Source: Leifsonia sp. ku-ls (GTDB lineage Bacteria > Actinomycetota > Actinomycetes > Actinomycetales > Microbacteriaceae). Taken from it: DNA of 64,000 nucleotides. Positions within the stretch are counted from its first letter, which is position 1. Each line of letters begins with the position of its first letter. The notes under the pieces are model-generated. The model did no database searches, was not told the origin of the DNA, and saw only the letters and a program-made list of their open reading frames with translations. Location of the stretch: positions 291,017 to 355,016 of the forward strand of contig QKXI01000002.1 in NCBI GenBank assembly GCA_003367665.1, in the 5' to 3' direction. A program made the translations under genes and the position numbers. This document shows, piece after piece, positions 52,785 through 61,410 of the stretch.

Positions 52785-53417
52785 GAGGAAGCCGGCGACC
52801 GTCGCCGCGAGCAGGTCGCGCACTTCGGCCGGAGTGACGGATGCGCTCTTCGCCACCCTCATGCCGTGATCGGCCTCCGGGACCGGAACCACCCGGATGT
52901 TCCGCCGGCCGGAGACCTCGGCGGCCACGGTCTCGGCGCTGCCGAACGGGTCACGGGTGCCCTGCAGGACGAGGACGGGCACCTCGGGCTCCAACAGCTC
53001 GGGCAGGCGGGTCTTGTCGGGGCCGCCGGGAGGATGCAGCGGGAAGGCGAGGCACACCACGGCGGCCGCACCGACCTCCGTCGCCGTGCGGCAGGCGACC
53101 CGGGCGCCCGCGCTCCGACCGCCGACGACGAGGGGCAGACCCTGCGCCAGCTCGCGCACGCGCGGGGCCGTCTCGCGCCACGCGACGTCGAGTGCCGGCG
53201 GTCGCGCTGCCACCTTCTTGCCGGCCACGCGCCACGGCTGCTCGTACCGCGCCACCGTGATGCCGAGCGGGGGCAGGCGGGCGGCCAGCACGGCGAGGTC
53301 GGCGGCATCGATTCCGCCGCCGGCGCCGTGGCCGAGCCAGAGGACGGCGGTCGGATGCTCGGCGGCGGCGATCGTGAGCCGGCCGGGGCCGACCGTGGTG
53401 GGGACATCGAGGATCAT
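52734..53417 (-). CDS. Alpha/beta hydrolase (KANL3/TEX30-like)
   Basis: 227 residues. The oxyanion segment is LWLGHGAGGG, the nucleophile Ser lies in GGRSAGARV, the acid in LQGTRDPFGS and the catalytic His in EADHGMRV, the order expected for the fold. The substrate is unknown. ATG 53417 starts the domain; the frame continues upstream into a low-complexity minisatellite and is not taken as coding. The 3' end overlaps the neighbouring gene tail to tail. Confidence 0.88.
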   Translation of the reverse strand: MILDVPTTVGPGRLTIAAAEHPTAVLWLGHGAGGGIDAADLAVLAARLPPLGITVARYEQPWRVAGKKVAARPPALDVAWRETAPRVRELAQGLPLVVGGRSAGARVACRTATEVGAAAVVCLAFPLHPPGGPDKTRLPELLEPEVPVLVLQGTRDPFGSAETVAAEVSGRRNIRVVPVPEADHGMRVAKSASVTPAEVRDLLAATVAGFLSVRALDDEVGAADGAG

Positions 53418-53589
53418 GGCCACGACGCTACCCGGCGGGGGCAGTCGGTGGTGCGGGTCGGTGCGGGTTGTGGAGAACTCGTCGGCGGGCGGGGTTGTGG
53501 ACGGAAAGCGGAGGATGTGGGAGCGCCGAGAGAGTGGGGGCGAGCGGGATGGACGGGGCGTGGATACGCCGTGGTGGGCGGAGATGGCG

Positions 53590-53757
53590 TGGATGCCCGG
53601 CGGCGGACGGAGGTGCGGGTGGATGGGCGGGGGTGGACGGAAGGGCGGTGGATGCGCGGGGGTGGACGGAGGTGCGGATAGATGCCCGGCGGCGGACGGA
53701 AGTGCGGGTGGATGCGCGGGGGGTGGACGGAAGGGCGGCGGATCCGCGGCGGCGCGC
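53590..53757. repeat. 30-bp minisatellite, five to six copies
   Basis: Imperfect head-to-tail copies of a unit close to GTGGATGCSCGGSGGTGGAC followed by GGARGKGCGG. Degenerate relatives extend to about 53560. The period is a multiple of three, so all frames stay open and give proline- or glycine-rich decapeptide repeats; I do not regard them as genes. The 464-bp stretch 53418-53881 otherwise shows nothing recognisable. Confidence 0.8.
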
Positions 53758-53881
53758 ACGCCGGGCAGCCGCCACCGCACCGCCGCAGACGCAAATGCGA
53801 ACGTCTGGATCGCCGCGGACCTTGTTTCCCGCCGCAGGCAAGCGGACCATGGATGCAGGCGATTGGGGCGCCACGGGCCGG

Positions 53882-54082
53882 ATGGGGTTGAGCACGATGG
53901 TCGCGGAATCACGGGTGTGCAGGGCGTGCGGAGCGCCGATCTCCGCGGAGCGACGGCTGGTGCCGACTTCCTCCGGCTCATGGGCGGTGGCCGTGGTCCC
54001 CGTCGGCTGCCGTAATCCGCTGTGCCCGCGCGCGGCGTTCCGACGCGAGGCGCCGCGCGGCCCGGGGTCGCTGGTCGCCTGA
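53882..54082 (+). CDS. Possible small zinc-ribbon protein
   Basis: 66 residues. Two paired-cysteine knuckles, CRACG (14-18) and CRNPLCP (45-51), are about 30 residues apart, as in small treble-clef/zinc-ribbon proteins, with a beta-like SSGSWAVAVVPVG between. The ATG at 53882 has no strong Shine-Dalgarno. Its stop lies in the first unit of a tandem repeat. Support is the cysteine spacing alone; it could be chance in GC-rich DNA. Confidence 0.42.
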   Translation: MGLSTMVAESRVCRACGAPISAERRLVPTSSGSWAVAVVPVGCRNPLCPRAAFRREAPRGPGSLVA

Positions 54083-54177
54083 GCCCACACGGTCCGAGCT
54101 CCCGGTCGTCTGAGGCCTCACGGTCGAGCTCCCCATCGCCTGAGCCCCCTCACGGTCCGGGCTCCCGCCCGCCTGAG
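54073..54177. repeat. About 31-bp tandem repeat, three copies plus a part
   Basis: Units begin at 54073, 54104 and 54134, each reading roughly GTCGCCTGAGCCC then ACGGTCCGAGCTCCC, with a partial copy at 54167. Unit lengths are 31, 30 and 33. Placed between the possible zinc-ribbon ORF and the mgtC stop. Confidence 0.7.
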
Positions 54178-54202
54178 GCGCCGCACCCGCCCGCGGGAGG
54201 GC

Positions 54203-54901
54203 TCACCACCCGCCCGCCTCCGAGCCATCCACCGCCCGCACACTCGCCACACCGGGCACGGCGGCCAGTTCGTCCACCAACCGCCCCGTCTCCACCCCGC
54301 TGCCGCGCACCCGCACATGCAGTTCCACGCGGTCGCGGTCGCCCGCGGCGCCGAGCTCGTCCACGCGGGCCTTGACGCCGGCCTGCGTGCAGAGTTCCAG
54401 GACGCGCGTGACCGTGTCACCGGTCCGCGCGGCCAGCACCACGAGCGTCGTGCCCGCGGTGCGGCGGAGGAGGCGTTCAGCGGTCGGCAGCGTCCCGACC
54501 GCCACCAGGTGCAGTGCCGTGCCGGCGACCGCGAGCACGGGGAGGCCGGCGCCGCACGCCATGCCCACGGCCGCGGTCACCCAGATGGAGGCGGCGGTCG
54601 TCAGGCCGACGACGTTTCCGCGGTTCACGAAGATCACGCCGGCGCCGACGAAGCCGATCCCGGTCACCACCTGGGCGGCGATCCGGGACGGGTCGGGTGC
54701 CGCATGGCCCAACGAGGTGAAGCCGTAGGCCGAGATGAGGGTGAACAGGGCCGACCCGAGGCCGACCAGGATGTGCGTCCGCAGCCCCGCGCTCTTCAGC
54801 CTGCGCTCGCGCTCGATGCCGATGACGGCGGACAGCACGAAGGCGAGCAGCAGGAGCAGGAGTTGGGTGACCAGCTCCGTCCCGCCGAGCCACAACGTCA
54901 T
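54203..54901 (-). CDS. MgtC/SapB-family membrane protein
   Basis: 232 residues. Four to five membrane segments with the family motifs [20 protein letters not shown] and [17 protein letters not shown], then a cytoplasmic ACT-like C-terminal domain (about 150-232, [20 protein letters not shown]). MgtC proteins modulate Mg2+ homeostasis and membrane potential. Promoter elements were not identified. Confidence 0.94.
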   Translation of the reverse strand: MTLWLGGTELVTQLLLLLLAFVLSAVIGIERERRLKSAGLRTHILVGLGSALFTLISAYGFTSLGHAAPDPSRIAAQVVTGIGFVGAGVIFVNRGNVVGLTTAASIWVTAAVGMACGAGLPVLAVAGTALHLVAVGTLPTAERLLRRTAGTTLVVLAARTGDTVTRVLELCTQAGVKARVDELGAAGDRDRVELHVRVRGSGVETGRLVDELAAVPGVASVRAVDGSEAGGW

Positions 54902-54944
54902 GGCCGGATTCTAGGGTCGCGGGGCCGCCCCGCACACCGTAGCG

Positions 54945-56345
54945 CTACGCCGTCGCGCCCTCGGCCGCGCCGCTCCGCCGAGGCCGCACGAACACCAGGA
55001 GGGCCAGGTGCACGAGCGCGAGCGCGGTCGCGACGCCCACCGCCGTCAGCCAGTTGACGGAGGTCGTCCCGCCGCTGAACAGGAGCCCGAGCACGGTCGT
55101 CGCGACGATCGCCCCGACGTAGCGCGACGTCTGGAAGATGCCGGCGGCGACCCCCGAGTCCTCGGGGCGGGCCGACGAGTACAGGGCCTGGTTCATCCCG
55201 ATGCTGACGACGCAGTACGGGATGCCGAGCGCGGCCGTGAGCAGCAGCACCGCCCACGGCGCGGTCGTGGCGGCGGCGACCGCGAGCAGGGCGGCGCCGG
55301 CCACCAGCGCGACGGCGCCGGTCACCAGCGTCGGCCGCAGGCCGATCGACTCGATCGCGCGCGCGGCCAGCGGCGTGATGACGATCGTGACGGCGGCGAG
55401 CGGGAACATCAGCAGGCCGGCCACGCCCGCGGAGTAGCCGCCGTGCGTCTGCAGGAACTGCGGCAGCCCGAAGAAGGCGGAGTAGTAGACGACGTTGAAG
55501 ATCGCGAACGACAGGTACACCAGCAGCAGCCGGCGGTTGGCGGCGAGCAGGCGCAGGTCGAGGAACGGGTGCGCGGTGCGCAGCTCGCGGACGACGAACA
55601 GCGCCCCGGCGGCGACGCACACCGGCAGCAGCCACCACAGCGGCTGCGGCTCCAGGTCGAGCAGGAAGATCAGCAGCGACGTGAGCATGGCGACGAAGAG
55701 GAGGATGCCGGGGATGTCGGACTCCGCGATCGTCTGCCGCAGCGGCGTGCGAGCCCGCTCCGCGTCGTGAGGGGCGAACGCCCACGCGCCGAGGAAGGCG
55801 AGCGCGGCGAGCGGAACGTTCACCCAGAAGATCGCCTGCCAGCCGAGGAAGGTGATGAGCGCGCCGCCGAGCACCGGCCCGATCGCCGCGCCCGAGGTGT
55901 TGGCGATCTGGATGCGGCCGAGCAGCCGCGGCGTGCCCACTCCGGAGCTCGCCGCGAGGGGGCGCAGCAGGGCGATCGCCGACGGGAAGGCGGTCGCTGT
56001 GCCGATGGCGAGCGCGACGCGGCCGGCGCAGACCGCGGCGAACGACCCCGAGAACGGCGTGAGGGCGCACGCGAGCGCGACGACGACCATCCCGAACAGG
56101 AACAGCCGCCGCGGGCCGAAGCGGTCGGCGAGCCGGCCCATGAGCGGTTGGCCGGCGGCCGAGGCCAGGTAGAAGGAGGTGATCACCCACGTCACGGCCG
56201 TCACATCCACGCCGAAGTCGTGCTGCAGCGGCACCAGGGCGACCGCGATCATCGACGAGTTGAGCGGGTTCAGCAGCGTCCCGAGACTGAGCGCCGCGAC
56301 GGCGGCCCCCGTGCGCGGGCGGGCGGGGTCGGCGGAGGCGGTCAC
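54945..56345 (-). CDS. MFS drug exporter, DHA2 (EmrB/QacA) type
   Basis: 466 residues with about 14 hydrophobic segments. The loop 2-3 motif is GQPLMGRLADRFGPRRLF, and VTWVITSFYLASAAG is the typical DHA2 opening. It is a proton-coupled exporter of unknown drugs or metabolites. It is monocistronic, 43 bases from mgtC. Confidence 0.93.
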   Translation of the reverse strand: MTASADPARPRTGAAVAALSLGTLLNPLNSSMIAVALVPLQHDFGVDVTAVTWVITSFYLASAAGQPLMGRLADRFGPRRLFLFGMVVVALACALTPFSGSFAAVCAGRVALAIGTATAFPSAIALLRPLAASSGVGTPRLLGRIQIANTSGAAIGPVLGGALITFLGWQAIFWVNVPLAALAFLGAWAFAPHDAERARTPLRQTIAESDIPGILLFVAMLTSLLIFLLDLEPQPLWWLLPVCVAAGALFVVRELRTAHPFLDLRLLAANRRLLLVYLSFAIFNVVYYSAFFGLPQFLQTHGGYSAGVAGLLMFPLAAVTIVITPLAARAIESIGLRPTLVTGAVALVAGAALLAVAAATTAPWAVLLLTAALGIPYCVVSIGMNQALYSSARPEDSGVAAGIFQTSRYVGAIVATTVLGLLFSGGTTSVNWLTAVGVATALALVHLALLVFVRPRRSGAAEGATA

Positions 56346-56372
56346 TCCGACCAGGCTACTCGGATCGCGGCG

Positions 56373-56618
56373 TCAGTCGGCGAGGTCCTCCGTGGTGACC
56401 GGAACGGTGGAGCGGTAGGGGTAGGCCGGCATCGACGAGTACTCCTCCTCGTCGGCCAGCTCGTACACGTCGTAGGCGAGGGCGCCGGCGAACGTGGTGG
56501 CGACGCGGATCTCCCCGGGCGGGCAACCGCCGATCAGGGGCACGACCACGACGCTGTCGAGGGTCCGGCCGTCCTCGTAGAGGAGGGCCGCTTTGATGGT
56601 TCGCGTGAGAGCGTCCAT
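56373..56618 (-). CDS. Small hypothetical acidic protein
   Basis: 81 residues, acidic at the C-terminus (YELADEEEYSSMPAYPYRST). No membrane segment or known domain. TAAAGT on the minus strand (56630-56625) lies seven bases from the ATG, so it is probably leaderless. Codon choice is normal for the genome. Confidence 0.75.
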   Translation of the reverse strand: MDALTRTIKAALLYEDGRTLDSVVVVPLIGGCPPGEIRVATTFAGALAYDVYELADEEEYSSMPAYPYRSTVPVTTEDLAD

Positions 56619-56700
56619 GACCGGACTTTACGCGGTTGTCCGGCCTGTCCCTTGACGGCGCGCGGCCGGTCGGAGAAAGTGATGACGAGAGGAGGCACGC

Positions 56701-57078
56701 GTGGGAACCCTGATCTACGACGGAGCCGACGGCTTCACCTTCGACGACCGAGTGCTCGCGCACCTCCAGGCGGTGATCCAGACCAAGCTGCGCCGGCGTG
56801 AAGGGTTCCTGCTGCTCTGGACGGACCGCACGGCGGGGCCGATCGGCGTGCTCCGCTCGATCTGGCTCGACCCGTCCATCTCCGTGCAGTTCGTGTTCAC
56901 CGGCGCGACGCTTCCGGAGCTCAACCGGGACTGGCTGACCATCCTCAGCGAGCGGGCCAACAGCAACACCGGGCTGATCCTGGAGGACGAGCTGCGCGCC
57001 GAGATCCGCGAGGAGGTGCCCGAGGGCAGCTACCGGGCGAGCAAGACCAAGCCGGGCGCGCGGCACGAAGGAGCCTGA
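56701..57078 (+). CDS. Small Microbacteriaceae-type protein (paralogue 1)
   Basis: 125 residues. It begins MGTLIYDGADGFTFDDRVLA and contains the block VIQTKLRRREGFLLLW shared with the next gene (IVTKLRRHESFLLNW). I recall this family as DUF7882, sometimes mis-annotated as DNA ligase; no ligase motif (KxDG) is present. The GTG has GAGGAGG upstream. The C-terminal basic tail is absent from its paralogue. Confidence 0.8.
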   Translation: MGTLIYDGADGFTFDDRVLAHLQAVIQTKLRRREGFLLLWTDRTAGPIGVLRSIWLDPSISVQFVFTGATLPELNRDWLTILSERANSNTGLILEDELRAEIREEVPEGSYRASKTKPGARHEGA

Positions 57079-57079
57079 C

Positions 57080-57403
57080 GTGGGCAGGCTGATCTACGGC
57101 TACGCGGCGCAGGAGTACGAGTTCGACGATCGGACCCTGTCGCACGTCAAGATCGCGATCGTCACCAAGCTGCGCCGGCACGAGAGCTTCCTGCTGAACT
57201 GGCAGGTGCCGGGCGAGCACGGCGGCGGCCGGGTCAGCCTGTGGATCAGCCGCGAGATCCCGATGGCCTTCCTCTTCTCCGGCAGTCGGCCGCCGAAGCT
57301 CAACGAGCGGTGGATGGAGGCGCTGCTGCAGTCGAGCCAGCGTACCGGCGGCATGGTCATCGTCCCCGAGGCGGAGGTGGAGACGCGCCAGGAGCGCGGC
57401 TGA
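57080..57403 (+). CDS. Small Microbacteriaceae-type protein (paralogue 2)
   Basis: 107 residues, related to the preceding gene throughout (MGRLIYGYAAQEYEFDDRTL, SLWISREIPMAFLFSG, PKLNERWMEALL). The GTG follows the previous stop by one base with AAGGAG inside the upstream gene, so they form a duplicated, co-translated pair. The function is unknown. Confidence 0.8.
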   Translation: MGRLIYGYAAQEYEFDDRTLSHVKIAIVTKLRRHESFLLNWQVPGEHGGGRVSLWISREIPMAFLFSGSRPPKLNERWMEALLQSSQRTGGMVIVPEAEVETRQERG

Positions 57404-57475
57404 CCCGGCCGCGCACGTCGCGCTAGGCTCGGTGCGCCCGGCAGGTCGCCGGCGGGGACACGCACAGGGGAGTGG

Positions 57476-57766
57476 ATGTCGTTCCAGGCATATCTCGACA
57501 CGATCGAGGACAAGACGGGCCGGACGCCCCGGCAGCTGGTCGACGAGGCGTCGGCCAAGGGCTTCGGGCCTGGCACCAAGGCGGGGGAGATCCTCAGCTG
57601 GCTGGCCGACGACTACGGTCTCGGCCGGGGCCACGGGATGGCGCTGGTGCACGTGATCACCAAGGGTCCGACGATCAGCACGAAGCACGTCGGGACGGAC
57701 GGCGTGCACCGCGACGCGTCCGACACGCTCTGGCTCGACGGGAAGGCGACGAAGCCCTCCGCCTGA
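57476..57766 (+). CDS. DUF4287-domain protein
   Basis: 96 residues. MSFQAYLDTIEDKTGRTPRQ and GFGPGTKAGEILSWLADDYG, then GRGHGMALVHVI, match the DUF4287 pattern. A short polar tail follows. Members are small cytoplasmic proteins of unknown role. The ATG at 57476 has AGGGGAG nearby, and TAGGCT at 57424-57429 is a possible -10. Confidence 0.82.
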   Translation: MSFQAYLDTIEDKTGRTPRQLVDEASAKGFGPGTKAGEILSWLADDYGLGRGHGMALVHVITKGPTISTKHVGTDGVHRDASDTLWLDGKATKPSA

Positions 57767-57785
57767 GCCGGCGACCGCTCGTGCG

Positions 57786-58721
57786 CTACGGCAGCAGCGC
57801 CAGTTTTCCTCCGGGGTGGCCCTGCTTCAGGAAGGCCAGGGCGTCGGGGGCCTCGGTCAGCGGGTAGGTGCGGGCGACCGGCACCTGCAACCGTCCCTCG
57901 GCGGCCAGCTCGAGGAGGCGGCCGCGGACGGAGTCGCGGTACGCCTGGCTCTCCGGCTGGGCGCCGAACACCGCGTGGAAGCCCTCCTCCTGCGCCCGCT
58001 TCGCGGCGACGATGGTGACGATGCGCACCCGGTCGGGCACGAGCTGGAGCGAGACGTCGACCGCCTCGTCGGTGCCGACGGTGTCGAGCGCGGCCGCCAC
58101 GGTGCCCTGAGCGGCCTCGGCGACGCGCTCGGCCAGCCCGGGGCCGTACGCGACAGGGAGCCCGCCGAACCGGCGCACGCGGGCGAAGCTCGACTCGCTC
58201 GCGGTGCCGACGACCCGAGCGCCGAGCTCCGCCGCCTGCTGCAGGATGCTGACGCCGACCGCGCCGGAGGCCCCGTGCACCAGAATGGTCTCGCCCGCCC
58301 GCACGTCGGTCACGTGCAGCATCTGGGCGGCCGTGGTGCCGACCAGCAGCAGGTTCGCCGCCTCCTCGTCGGCCAGCCGCGGCGGCTTGGCGAAGACGTC
58401 TTTCGCGGGCACGGTGACCTCGGTCGCGTAGCCGCCGCTGATGCGGAACGCCACCACCGGATCGCCGATCGCGGCGCCGCCGGAGGCGATCTCGGTGTCC
58501 GGTCCGATCGCGGAGATCACCCCGGACACCTCGTACCCGATCGGGACCGGCAGCTCCAGGCCGTCCCGCGGCGTCGCCACGTGCTTGTAGTCCGCCGGGT
58601 TCACGCCGGCCGCGCGCACCTCGATGGTGACCTCGCCCGAACGCGGCTCCGGCGTCTCCACCTCCGCGAACTCCCAGCCGTCGGGATCGCCCCAGGTCGT
58701 CGCCCTCCACTGTCGTGCCAT
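57786..58721 (-). CDS. NADP-dependent oxidoreductase, quinone reductase-like (zinc-independent MDR)
   Basis: 311 residues. The cofactor-binding segment is ILVHGASGAVGVSILQQAAE and the family opening is VRAAGVNPADYKHV. It lacks the structural-zinc cysteines of alcohol dehydrogenases. It reduces quinones or enones with NADPH. ATG 58721 is favoured over a TTG 12 bases upstream because the domain begins MARQWRATTWG. Confidence 0.92.
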   Translation of the reverse strand: MARQWRATTWGDPDGWEFAEVETPEPRSGEVTIEVRAAGVNPADYKHVATPRDGLELPVPIGYEVSGVISAIGPDTEIASGGAAIGDPVVAFRISGGYATEVTVPAKDVFAKPPRLADEEAANLLLVGTTAAQMLHVTDVRAGETILVHGASGAVGVSILQQAAELGARVVGTASESSFARVRRFGGLPVAYGPGLAERVAEAAQGTVAAALDTVGTDEAVDVSLQLVPDRVRIVTIVAAKRAQEEGFHAVFGAQPESQAYRDSVRGRLLELAAEGRLQVPVARTYPLTEAPDALAFLKQGHPGGKLALLP

Positions 58722-58752
58722 GCCCGCAGTCAACCCCTCGTGGCCCGGCGGC

Positions 58753-59880
58753 TCAAGACGCGGAGACCGGGTCGCTGGCCCGGCCGCTGTGCCGGGCGCG
58801 ACGGGAGCGGGTGGGTGCGAGCCGGAGCATCTGCGCCGTGGAGCTGTCGTCGAGCTCGACGAGGTCGCTGCGCGACTTGATGAAGTCGCTGAACGAGCGG
58901 TAGCCGAGCGCCTTCTCGCTGAACGACGGGTCCATGCGCTTCATCTGGCCCTTGACCGACGAGCTGTGCAGCCAGGGCGAGTCGTCCTTCTCGTGGCCGA
59001 GCTGCATCGCGCGCGCCAGCAGCCGGGTGGCGACGAGCTGGCGGTCCTCCGACGGCTCGTCCCCGCCGTCGTCGGTCGTGGTGCTCGTGGACGTGGCCTT
59101 GCGGCGGCCCCGCCCCGCGGGCTTCTCGGGCTCCGGCTCGGCGGGCGAGCCGCCCTCGGAAGCAGCACCCTCCGCGGCCTCCTCGGACACCGCCCGGGCC
59201 TCCGCCGCGGCCTTGCCCCCGCGACGCCGACCGCGCGCGGGAGCGGGCGACGCCTCCTCGGTCTCGCCGGGGACCCCGGCGAGCTCGACCTCGTCGGCCT
59301 TCGCCGCCTCGTCGCGGGCGACACCCGGCAGGTCGTCGTAGCTCACGAACTCGTCGCACGCCGCCGCGAGCGACTTCGCGGTCGACCCGGCCACGCCGAT
59401 CCCGATCACGTAGCGGCCCAGCCGTTTGACGCGCTGCGCCAGCGGCACGTAGTCGGAGTCGCCCGCGACGATGACGACGTGCGTCAGCTCGGGCAGCCGG
59501 AACAGGTCTTCCACGGCGTCGACCGCCAGCCGGATGTCGGCGCCGTTCTTGGCGTAGGCCGCCGCCGGGAACAGCTGCACCAGGTCGACCGCACGCCCCA
59601 CCAGCTGGCCCCGGTACTCGGCGTTCACGGCGGACGACCAGTCGGCGTACGCCCGGGTCAGCACCAGCGTGCCGAAGGAGGAGGAGAAGTCGATGACCGC
59701 GCCCAGGTCGACCCGGGCCTCCTCCAGTTTCTCCGCGAAGCCGGCCTTCGGCTGGGTGGAGCTCGACTTCGGCCGGTCGCGCATGTACGAGCCGCGGCCG
59801 TGCACCTGGTCGTAGCGCGAGATCACGATGTTGTCGAAGTCGATGTAGACGGCGACGCGGCCGTCTCCGGGTTCAGTCAT
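58753..59880 (-). CDS. NYN (PIN-like) ribonuclease domain with OST-HTH/LOTUS C-terminus
   Basis: 375 residues. The NYN acidic site is visible in VAVYIDFDNIVISR, KNGADIRLAVDAVE and VIVAGDSDYVPLA. A low-complexity linker (about 195-270) rich in Glu, Ala, Arg, Ser and Thr joins it to a C-terminal OST-HTH/LOTUS-like region (SSSVKGQMKRMDPSFSEKAL, YRSFSDFIKSR), an RNA-binding winged helix. It probably cleaves structured RNA. The ATG at 59880 begins the domain directly. Confidence 0.9.
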   Translation of the reverse strand: MTEPGDGRVAVYIDFDNIVISRYDQVHGRGSYMRDRPKSSSTQPKAGFAEKLEEARVDLGAVIDFSSSFGTLVLTRAYADWSSAVNAEYRGQLVGRAVDLVQLFPAAAYAKNGADIRLAVDAVEDLFRLPELTHVVIVAGDSDYVPLAQRVKRLGRYVIGIGVAGSTAKSLAAACDEFVSYDDLPGVARDEAAKADEVELAGVPGETEEASPAPARGRRRGGKAAAEARAVSEEAAEGAASEGGSPAEPEPEKPAGRGRRKATSTSTTTDDGGDEPSEDRQLVATRLLARAMQLGHEKDDSPWLHSSSVKGQMKRMDPSFSEKALGYRSFSDFIKSRSDLVELDDSSTAQMLRLAPTRSRRARHSGRASDPVSAS

Positions 59881-59972
59881 GCTGCAACGATAGCCCGCGC
59901 CCACGACGGCGGAGCCGGGTGGGCGCGGGCTGTGGAGAGGTTGTTCCCTGGGGAGGACGGCCGTCGGTCGTG

Positions 59973-61391
59973 TCAGACGCGGGCGTACCGGTCGGCCACG
60001 TCGAGCGCCGCGTCGATCGCGGCGAGGCCGCGCCGCAGCTCGTCCTCCTCGATGATGAGCGGCGGGGCGACGTGCACGCGGTTGAAGTGCGTGAACGGCC
60101 ACACCCCGGCGGCCTTGCACGCGGCGGCGACCTCGGCCATCGGCGCGGCGTCCGCCCCGGCGGCGTTGAACGGCACCAGCGGCTCGCGCGCGTCGCGATC
60201 GCGCACCAGCTCCAGCGCCCAGAACAGTCCGCGGCCGCGCACCTCGCCCAGGGACGGGTGCCGGTCGAGCCACGACCGCAGCTCCGGCTCGACCACACGC
60301 GAGCCGAGGTCGCGCACCCGGTCGAGGATGCCGTCCCGCTCGAACACCTCGAACGTCGCGACCCCCGCCGCGCACGCCAGAGGGTGACCCGAGTAGGTCA
60401 GACCGCCCTGGAACGGCACCTCGTCGAAGAACGACGCGATCGCGTCCGAGATCACCACGCCGCCGAGCGGCACGTAGCCGGAGTTGACGCCCTTCGCGAA
60501 GGTGATGAGGTCCGGCACCACGTCGAACGCGTCGACGGCGAACCACTCGCCGACCCGGCCGAAGCCGACCATGACCTCGTCGGCGATGTACACGATCCCG
60601 TAGCGGTCGCACAGCTCGCGCACGCCGGCCAGGTAGCCGGGCGGCGGCACCAGCACGCCGTTGGTGCCGACGATCGTCTCGGCGATGATCGCCGCGATCG
60701 TGCCGGCGCCCTCGAGCACGATCACGTTCTCCAGGTGCTCCAGCGCGCGCGCCGTCTCCTCCTCCGGCGTCGCGGAGTGGAACGCGCTGCGGTAGGGATA
60801 CGGCCCGAAGAAGTGCGCGACGGACGGGTCGGTCGGTTCGTTCGCCCAGCGCCGTGGGTCGCCGGTCAGCGCGATCGCGGTGGCGGTCCCGCCGTGGTAC
60901 GAGCGGTACATCGACAGCACCTTGCGGCGGCCGGTGACGCGACGCGCCAGGCGCACCGCGTACTCGTTCGCGTCCGCGCCGCCGTTGGTGAAGAACACCT
61001 TGTTCAGGTTCCCGGGCGCGACCTCGGCGATGCGCCGGGCGAGCTCCCCGCGCACATCGTTGGCCATCGACGGCTGCACCGTGGCGAGCCGACCCGCCTG
61101 CTGCTGGATCGCCGCGACCAGGTCGGGATGCTGGTGCCCGAGGTTGAGGTTGACCAGCTGCGAGCTGAAGTCGAGGAAGGCGTTGCCCTGGTAGTCCCAG
61201 AACGTGGAGCCCTCACCGGCCGCGATCGGCAGCGGGTCGATCTTCGCCTGGGCGCTCCAGGAGTGGAAGACGTGCCCGCGGTCGTCCGAGCGCACCTGCG
61301 CCTCGGCCGCCGCGTCGCCGAACGCGTGCTCGGCGCCGTGCCGGTCGACGTATCCCGTGCGGGTGGCCGCCGAGTGGATGGTGTCGGTCAT
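59973..61391 (-). CDS. Class III omega-amino acid aminotransferase
   Basis: 472 residues. PLP lysine in LITFAKGVNSGYVPLGG, aspartate in YIADEVMVGFGRVG, and an N-terminal region like beta-alanine/taurine:pyruvate transaminases (HVFHSWSAQAKIDPLPI). It lies 19 bases after the methylmalonate-semialdehyde dehydrogenase gene, which would oxidise the semialdehyde formed from beta-alanine, beta-aminoisobutyrate or a similar amine. A GABA or polyamine substrate is the alternative. Confidence 0.92.
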   Translation of the reverse strand: MTDTIHSAATRTGYVDRHGAEHAFGDAAAEAQVRSDDRGHVFHSWSAQAKIDPLPIAAGEGSTFWDYQGNAFLDFSSQLVNLNLGHQHPDLVAAIQQQAGRLATVQPSMANDVRGELARRIAEVAPGNLNKVFFTNGGADANEYAVRLARRVTGRRKVLSMYRSYHGGTATAIALTGDPRRWANEPTDPSVAHFFGPYPYRSAFHSATPEEETARALEHLENVIVLEGAGTIAAIIAETIVGTNGVLVPPPGYLAGVRELCDRYGIVYIADEVMVGFGRVGEWFAVDAFDVVPDLITFAKGVNSGYVPLGGVVISDAIASFFDEVPFQGGLTYSGHPLACAAGVATFEVFERDGILDRVRDLGSRVVEPELRSWLDRHPSLGEVRGRGLFWALELVRDRDAREPLVPFNAAGADAAPMAEVAAACKAAGVWPFTHFNRVHVAPPLIIEEDELRRGLAAIDAALDVADRYARV

Positions 61392-61410
61392 GTCGTCGAT
61401 CCTCGAGGTC

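Noticed and set aside
53418-53981. N-terminal extension of the hydrolase through the minisatellite
   Set aside because: The extension is repeat-derived Pro/His/Arg-rich sequence with no conserved features; the hydrolase fold is complete from ATG 53417.
53590-54177. Repeat arrays considered as a CRISPR locus
   Set aside because: The units are directly adjacent and imperfect, with no unique spacers, and no cas genes are nearby.
56701-57403. DNA ligase function for the two small paralogues
   Set aside because: The proteins are only about 110-125 residues and lack the KxDG nucleotidyltransferase motif. I recall that label as an annotation carry-over.
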